64,000 nt of DNA from Cunninghamia lanceolata (taxonomy: Eukaryota; Streptophyta; Pinopsida; Cupressales; Cupressaceae): assembly GCA_027924645.1 (NCBI GenBank), contig BSBN01001687.1, positions 6,758,001-6,822,000 on the forward strand, given 5' to 3'. Below the pieces are notes generated by a model that made no database searches, was not told the origin of the DNA, and worked only from the letters and a program-made list of their open reading frames with translations. How positions within the stretch are numbered: the first letter of the stretch is position 1; every line of letters starts with the position of its first letter. This document shows positions 57,848 to 64,000 of this stretch, piece after piece. The translations under genes and the position numbers were made by a program.

Positions 57848-60119
57848 GAACTTAGATAGTCAAAGACCAAGAGGAAAGTGCAAAGGCAAGTTGAAAAGTA
57901 TGTTGAGAGCATTGGCCTAACCAAGGAAGCAGTGAAACAAAATAGAGAAAGAATTGAGAAGGCTGAAAAAGAAAAATAGGACAAGAAACAAGAAGATGCT
58001 CCAGTAGAACCATCCTTCACTTCAAGGACTACTAGAAGCTCTACTGCTGCTTCTATTCCTTCTAAAACTACAAGACCAGAAGTCAAACCATCCACTGAAG
58101 CAAGTAAGAGAAAGAAAACAAAAGCCATAAGAACGAGTGTGAGCACAAAAGATGATGAGGAGATAGAGACAGATGAAGAAGTCAAAGAAAATAATTCAAG
58201 AAAGCCAGAACTTCAAAGACTTCTGAAGACCAGCCTTCTGGAAGCATTAAGACGGGTAAAAATCAAGTACCTGGTAAGGTCACTATGACTATTGATGAAA
58301 TTGTAAAAACAATCAGTGTTCATGGAAACTTAAATTCTATCAGAGTTTACTATGATAATTTTGATCAAGCAAATAAGAAAATTTTGGAAGATGCCATTAT
58401 CATATATTTGAACAAATTCAATAGAGCCCTATTGGAAACTTTACAAGAACTTCCTAAGGGTTTAAGGAAAGTACTAGAAATGAGGAAAGAAATAGCCAAG
58501 GCTAAATATCTAGAACTTAGAGAGTATGTCCTTTCTACTTTGTGTCCTGTAATGACTAGAAAAGAAGTAGATAAAATCCTCAGAGAAGTTAAAGAAAAAT
58601 TTAGAAGCAAGGTTTGGATGAACAAGCTGATGCTTGGTAAAACTGAAGAAATTGCAAAAGAAATAGAGGAAATTTTGACAAAGGTCATAGACAAGGATAA
58701 ATATTATATTATTTCAGAGAAACAAAGTGAAGAAGACAATTCTATAGTTTTGAAATTGAAAGCTCCAGAAGAAGAGATTAACAAGGGAATTGATGACCAA
58801 GATGTTAATTTAGATCCTCCGATGTTAATCCATGAAGAGACTAATGTTGGATTTGATTCATCAAATCTAAATGTTGGAGAAGTTCAGGAAATGAACATCA
58901 TTAGGCAGCAATCAGAGTTTGGTGAATCCTCTATTCCGGAAGAGGAACAAGTCAGTCAAGAGGACATAGAAATGACAGACAAAATAATTGATGTAGAAGA
59001 AACTCTTCCACCTGATCTTTCCAGAAAAGAAGAGGATATTGCTGCAAAACATACCCCTGTGGATTAGGTAGTGAGTGGTGAAGATAGAGAAAAGATTTCA
59101 CCTACAAGTGATACAAGAAATGATAAAGCAAGTGAGGAGAAGGAAGAAAACCAAGAAGATGGTGCAAATGTTGAAGCACCTAAAACAGATGCTAAAATTT
59201 TTTATGAACAAATGGATGATTCAAAAAATGTTGCAAGAGACACTGCATATGTAGTGAAAAGTCTTCTTGAAAAAGAGATGATTGAGCTTGATGAGCCTGA
59301 ACTACTCCAAAGTCTAACCAATCCAGATGCTCTCTCTCCCATTCAATTGATGAAAATAACATCATTCACCCAAGTAAAGGCTAGAGAAAAGTTGCTAAAG
59401 TCCCACATGGAGAATAATGAGCTACTGGGGCTTGCAACTGGGATTTCAGAGAAGTTAATGCCTTCCTACCAGAAGAGTCCATCTAATTCCCCATCCAGAC
59501 ATCTAAAAAATATTGTAAGTTCTGTAAATACTCATTTTGAATCCTTTGAAAAATCTGCAGAGGCAAAGGTCTGGAAAGATTTTTGGATAAGAAATTTAGT
59601 GAAGTACAGAATCTAATAGGAAATGAAAGGATGATACTCGGCATTAGCATAAGGAGTATTCAAAATGCTTTAAATGATGGAAGAGATATGTACAAATTTT
59701 GTTTATCATGGCCCAAAATTAATGAGGATATTGAGAAGAAGATAAAGGAGAAAGAACAAAAATTGTCAAATCTCTCACAAACTTTTGATCCTCTAATAGT
59801 TTCACCTATAAGTCAGGAATGTCAAGTAATTAGCTTGACAAATGAGATAAAAAGGCTCGGTAAAGAAAAAAGTAACATTATGAAGAGAATATGTGAGCTT
59901 CGGGAATTGATTGCCCCCAAGTTAGAAACCATGTTTAATGCCTTATCAGAAGCTTAGACTACACTTCAGACAAGTAATCCTTCAGATCTGACAAAGGTAG
60001 AAGCATATGCATTTTTGTTAAGTGGGCACATCTCTATTTTGGATGGAATTAAGAGTACTTGGGCCTCTGAACTTGTGCAATTGAAAATTAGTTTTGCAGA
60101 TATTCTCAAGTTCATGTGA
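57848..60119 (+). pseudogene. ORF C, central and C-terminal part (3' of the copia insertion)
   Basis: Continues the frame of the upstream part from GAACTT, with stops soon after, through a charged KTKRKVQRQVEKYVESIG helix and a Lys/Glu/Ser/Thr linker. After a one-base shift near 58199 it reads MTIDEIVKTISVHGNLNSI, KILEDAIIIYLNKFNRALLE and MNKLMLGKTEEIAKEIEEIL; then an acidic linker, a TAG at 59065, ELDEPELLQSLTNPDALSPIQ and, after another shift near 59580, a coiled-coil C-terminus ending FADILKFM with TGA at 60117. Low-complexity acidic linkers between helical blocks parallel ORF A and ORF B. Function unknown. It ends about 250 bp before the element D 3' LTR. Confidence 0.6.
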
Positions 60120-60358
60120 ATAGAACTTAATGACTAGTTGTACATATGCAGTCCTATATACAAATTTTTGGAGAATTTTGTCTTGCGGACCCCACCCTTT
60201 GCCATTGATGTCAAAGGGGGAGTGAAGTTCAGTGAAAAATGAGGAATTCAACTAAGGGGGAGCACTAGAAAGTAGTGTGAACAAAAGTATGGAGCACAAG
60301 CTAAGGGGGAGCTATTTCAACACTTAGTCATTTTTCACTAAGTGTTGCCATCAATGCC

Positions 60359-60370
60359 AAAGGGGGAGAT
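60359..60370 (+). promoter_or_regulatory. Element D polypurine tract
   Basis: AAAGGGGGAGAT directly before the 3' LTR, preceded by TGTTGCCATCAATGCC; the copia element has the same block with one change (56344-56371). Confidence 0.85.
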
Positions 60371-61470
60371 TGTTGGCAAGAGACACTGCTAGGCATGATA
60401 CATGTTGTTATTGATGGCAACTAAGATCATCCTAATCATCGCATAACATAATTTGTTCACACTGAAAGTCAGAATCAGAATGTGTCTAAGTCCGGGCAGT
60501 CAGGAATGGAGTAGGTGACAGGATCCGGTATCTTGGTCCAGATCTATCTAGTGGAAAGGCATGGTTTGCTGCAGATCTGAAGTAGTTGTAAGCATTGTCA
60601 AGACACTCTAAATCCATAGTTTCATCCTCCAGAGATGGACTCAAAAGATATTAGCTTCTGAGTATCGAGTTTCAGTTTGACAAAACAAACAGAAGAAGAA
60701 CAGGCCGACCTTGTGAATGATCCTATTTCCGGATGTATAGAAGTTGTCTATTGGGCAATTGGTGATAATAATTAGTGATAGCTGACATGATTGATGATTT
60801 ACAAGTGCAAGTTTTAATCCGTATCCCATATTATGTATGGATCTAGCCGATAGAGTAGAGTACTCTACAAAGTTCTAAATGTTCTTGAAGCCGACTCGTA
60901 AAATGATTGTAGATTATGTTGCGGATATATATATCCAATGAAATTCGATGATTTTGGTGTGTGTTGCGACTATGGAGTAATTGTGAAAAGAAACAGAGAT
61001 CAAAGTTTAGATGCTAGAAGAGTGGTAAGAGGAGGAGAGTAAGGATGAAGTGTATCAAGTCAGTTTTCTATGCTTAACTAGAATTGAACTCCAACATTGA
61101 TAGATGCCAAATATTAGTCCAAATTTATTGTAACTCTTCTTTCTTGTAGGCAGTGAGCCTTCTTTTGAGAAATGAGCTCTAGACAGTGAGCCCAAATGCA
61201 TGTGCATTCCTCATTGTAATACTTTCAACAGAGTATAATCTTTGTGGGTTAACCCCCACTGTGGTTTTTCCCTTAACTGGGTTTCCACGTCAAAAATCTT
61301 GGTGTCAAGTGTACTATTTATGTTTCTACTCATGTGTTATTGATTAATGCTGAAATGTTTATATCTTTGATTTGATTATAAGTTGTAAAGGAATATTAAG
61401 AGAAAGAAATTGTTAAATTGTGTGACAACTGATTCACCCCCCCTCTCAGTTGTCTAGACCTAATTCAATA
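60371..61470 (+). repeat. Element D 3' LTR
   Basis: Begins TGTTGGCAAGAGACACTG and ends AATTCAATA (terminal CA changed to TA), followed by GTAAC. Aligns along its whole length with 46392-47489. Confidence 0.85.
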
Positions 61471-61475
61471 GTAAC

Positions 61476-61887
61476 AAACTTCCAGGTATTTTTACATGTT
61501 CATGTCTCTATGAAGGATAGTTTCATGTTGAAGGATGTTTATGAAAAGCCTTGAGAATAATATGGTTCCTTATTAAGTGAAGATTAAGCCTTAAGAAAAG
61601 GAAGAAAAGAGTTGTGATAGGTTTGCATACTTTTGTATTACTAGATTTGCAACATGTATTATGAAATGAAGTATGCATTTTTGAGAGGACTCATTTAAGA
61701 GATCTTAGGCAAGATGAGGTAGAAATTTGCACTGCTTAAGATCATGTTGTAAAAGGAAATTGAGTTTTCAATGTGTAAATGCAAAACTAAAAGAGAAAGG
61801 CTTATAAGGGCATAGTAAATAGTGCCATCAACCTATGCATCCCTATGTGGATCCAAATGTAACAATGCATAGTGTGCATCATCACCT
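61476..61887. other. Flank between element D and the gag remnant
   Basis: No gene seen. Probably leader sequence of the gypsy-type element whose gag follows and whose 5' part would lie left of 46387. Confidence 0.35.
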
Positions 61888-64000
61888 GTGTTATCAAAGA
61901 GGCTTTGCCATGGAAAGATACAAAGCCATCAATTTCAAAAACATATATGGTTTTCCAAATCATATACCACGGGAAATCTGAGACCAAATACCAAAGCTAG
62001 TAGTGACAAATCCAAATCAGCAGGTAGGCATTTACAAGATTTTTGTGATTTAATGAGAGATTATGAAGTAGATAGTGAGGATGTGGTCATGAAATTATTT
62101 GTTCAGTCCTTGAAAGAAGATGCTAGAGATTGGTTTACAGATCTACCTACCCACTACATTTCTTCATGGCAAGACCTTGAAGTAGCTTTTATGGAACAAT
62201 TTGGTGAAAGGGTTGATGTTATCCTATTGATTAGTAAACTCATTCATATTGAAAAGGATGAGGAGGAATCAGTTCCATCTTTCAATCTTAGATTTGCAAA
62301 GGTGGCAAGGGACATCCCTGAAAATACTAGACCAAATGATGCTATGTGTCTAGTTCTATATTTAGGTACATTTGATGAAGAAGTCAGTTATCTATTAAGA
62401 GTTAGAAATCCCACCACTGTTCGACAAGCATATTCTATGGCTATGGATATTGAAAATAATTTGAGGCATATAAGGGTGAGAGAGTATAAATATGTAACTG
62501 TAAACTTTTCTAAAATAACTCCCCCAAATAATAGATATGGATCCAATGACACTATTTTTTGCCAAGATTTCAAGGACCCGAATCTTCCAGTTAAGGTTTC
62601 AATTGATCATCTAAGAAACAATGACCTGAGTGCCACATATAAACCCAAGAATAGGAATCAACATCTAAGTAATGAAGTTATGAGTCTTTCTTGCAATATT
62701 TTGAATACCAAATATGATGGGGATAGGGACTTGTATGAGACTACTTATTTTTTCCCCTAATCAAGAAATGGGGAGGTGTTAGAATTCCCAACTTGATAAG
62801 ACAGTCAGAGGAATAGATGATGTTCAAACATAAGGGGAATGTGTGATAATAACAAAAAAAGGGTCAAATCATGCCCTTGCAATAGTTAGATCCATTTGTT
62901 TTGTCAATTATATAAATGATGACAATGGTTTTCTTTCTAGTGATTAGGACTGCTCTTTTGAAGTAAAAATAGAGTCTCTTGTTGGTTTGAATAATTGTGA
63001 AGGATCAAACTTACCTATGGACAAGAAAATTTCATGTCCTAATGAATCAACTGGACATAAACATGAATATGAAGTAAAATCATTAGTTACTAGGGACATA
63101 GATAGTGATAGTCACTTATCTATGTGTTCTTAGGATTATGATGATTTTGAGTTTATTGAAGATGTGAGCCATCAAAATCATGAAGAAAAGTGTTTATGAC
63201 TAGAATGAATATAAGGCATAATCTACTCTATGATGAGCCTCTGGATTTACCAGAAGTAAGAAGTAGTGATCCTTATTGGTACAGAGATAATCCTATCTTT
63301 ACAGAGAACCCTGAAGATGTAGGACTTAAAGAATCTGAACAAGATTCCTTAGAGTCTGACAAATGTAGGGACAATGTTGAAACTTCTCAACCTTACAAAA
63401 TTGATGGCTTCAGCTTGAAAAGGGACCTTGCCATATCTAAGGTTGATCTCCCATTATCAGGCATTGGAACATATAATGGAATTATTGAATTATCAGGATT
63501 GGATAAACATAAATCGGTGTCAATCTAGTTTGATGGGAGGCTTGAGGGTAAGTAGTTTTTATATGAAAGGCAAAACACAGAGGATCATTCAATTGATACA
63601 TTTCAATCTTTTGCCTTTGATCAGTATGATTCATTAGACATGAAGCTAGAATATGACCTCAAGCCAATGAAACAGTACATGGGGGAAGTCCAAGATGGTA
63701 TTGCTTATGAATATTTTAAGTTTGATATAACCATAGTTGATAAAGAAAATGATATTGGTGCCAATCACCTAGTAGATTTTGAAACCATTTACTTTTCAAA
63801 TCAATTTGATAGGTTTGAGAGCGATAGGGAAGGTGATCATGCAAATTATTACAATTGGGCTGATATGATGAATCCATATGCTACTCTTGGGATTTGTGAA
63901 GAATTTTTTCAATCAATGTTTGGCTATAGAAATTAGAGGGGCATAATATACTTTGAAAATGATGGACTTGAAAGTTCTGAGAGATGGATGAGCCTCCTTG
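61888..64000 (+). pseudogene. Gypsy-type gag region, decayed, runs off the right edge
   Basis: The first part (to 62760) reads a Retrotrans_gag domain: LQDFCDLMRDYEVDSEDVVM, FVQSLKEDARDWFTDLPTHY, ISSWQDLEVAFMEQF, VPSFNLRFAKVARDIP and VRNPTTVRQAYSMAMDIE. Beyond a stop the same frame continues through 63190-63528 and 63640-63936 with acidic, Tyr/Asn-rich text (PYWYRDNPIFTENPEDVG, DIGANHLVDFETIYFSNQFD) to the window edge. All pieces share one frame, so decay is by stop codons. No zinc knuckle or protease is seen before the edge. The start is not certain. Confidence 0.75.

Larger units (their letters stand above)
46392..61470 (+). mobile_element. Element D: pol-less LTR retrotransposon with two ORFs
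   Basis: Two LTRs of about 1.1 kb (46392-47489 and 60371-61470), a 5-bp duplication GTAAC, a tRNA-Met-type primer site after the 5' LTR and a polypurine tract before the 3' LTR define the element. Without the nested copia insertion it is about 7.6 kb. Inside are a decayed coiled-coil/zinc-knuckle gag and ORF C. No protease, integrase or RT is present, so it is non-autonomous. The LTR copies differ by roughly 10 percent in the first 240 bp compared by eye, so the insertion is old. Its LTR ends, primer site and polypurine region resemble those of the copia element nested in it. Confidence 0.85.

Noticed and set aside
49212..60119. ORF C as a third clear member of the ORF A/B family
   Set aside because: The overall plan is similar, but I could not align any block convincingly by eye; only a profile search could decide.

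Overview
The window reads as nuclear DNA of a land plant, probably a seed plant with a large, repeat-packed genome. A gymnosperm is possible, but no marker settles it. The evidence is plant-type Ty3/gypsy and Ty1/copia elements, initiator tRNA-Met primer sites, degenerate plant-type telomere repeats (TTTAGGG variants), a plant-type MCM10 pseudogene and a B3-like fragment. There is no intact host gene, rRNA or tRNA gene that I can support. The window is a stack of mobile elements inserted into one another.

Layout. (1) 1-5520, minus strand: a decayed Ty3/gypsy gag-pol in one reading frame, interrupted only by stop codons. Its order is gag, protease, an extra archaeal-type RNase H, RT, RNase H, integrase; the integrase runs off the left edge. 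(2) 6596-29351, minus strand: a large unidentified open frame (ORF A). It is split by an 18.8-kb DNA transposon at 7122-25922 with about 31-bp terminal inverted repeats and a 6-bp target duplication (TCGGGG). Removing the element and one duplication copy rejoins ORF A in frame. The transposon carries two telomere-like arrays between a perfect 24-bp inverted repeat, a B3-like exon fragment, a decayed DDE-type transposase-like gene (plus strand), a tandem array of about 355 bp, hairpin-like GGTGCC repeats, and a multi-exon accessory gene (minus strand) beside its right end. (3) 29.4-39 kb: old repeats, an MCM10 pseudogene fragment and two isolated retrotransposon primer-binding sites. (4) 39.0-43.1 kb, minus strand: ORF B, a collinear diverged relative of ORF A. 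(5) 43.1-46.4 kb: AT-rich DNA full of GTAT/ATAC words. (6) 46392-61470, plus strand: a non-autonomous LTR element (element D; duplication GTAAC) with a coiled-coil/zinc-knuckle gag and a second large ORF (ORF C) but no pol. ORF C is split by a young, full-length Ty1/copia element (50363-57847; duplication GAACT) with a 1384-residue uninterrupted polyprotein. (7) 61.9-64 kb, plus strand: another gypsy-type gag region decayed by stops only, running off the right edge.

How the parts relate. The copia element and element D share primer site, polypurine block and terminal LTR sequence, so D looks like a pol-less relative that a copia-type element could mobilise. Relative ages: D is older (its LTRs differ at about one site in ten over the stretch compared by eye); the copia element is younger (LTRs about 1 percent different). 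The items most likely to be new are the 18.8-kb telomere-repeat-carrying transposon with its two-gene layout, and the ORF A/B protein family.
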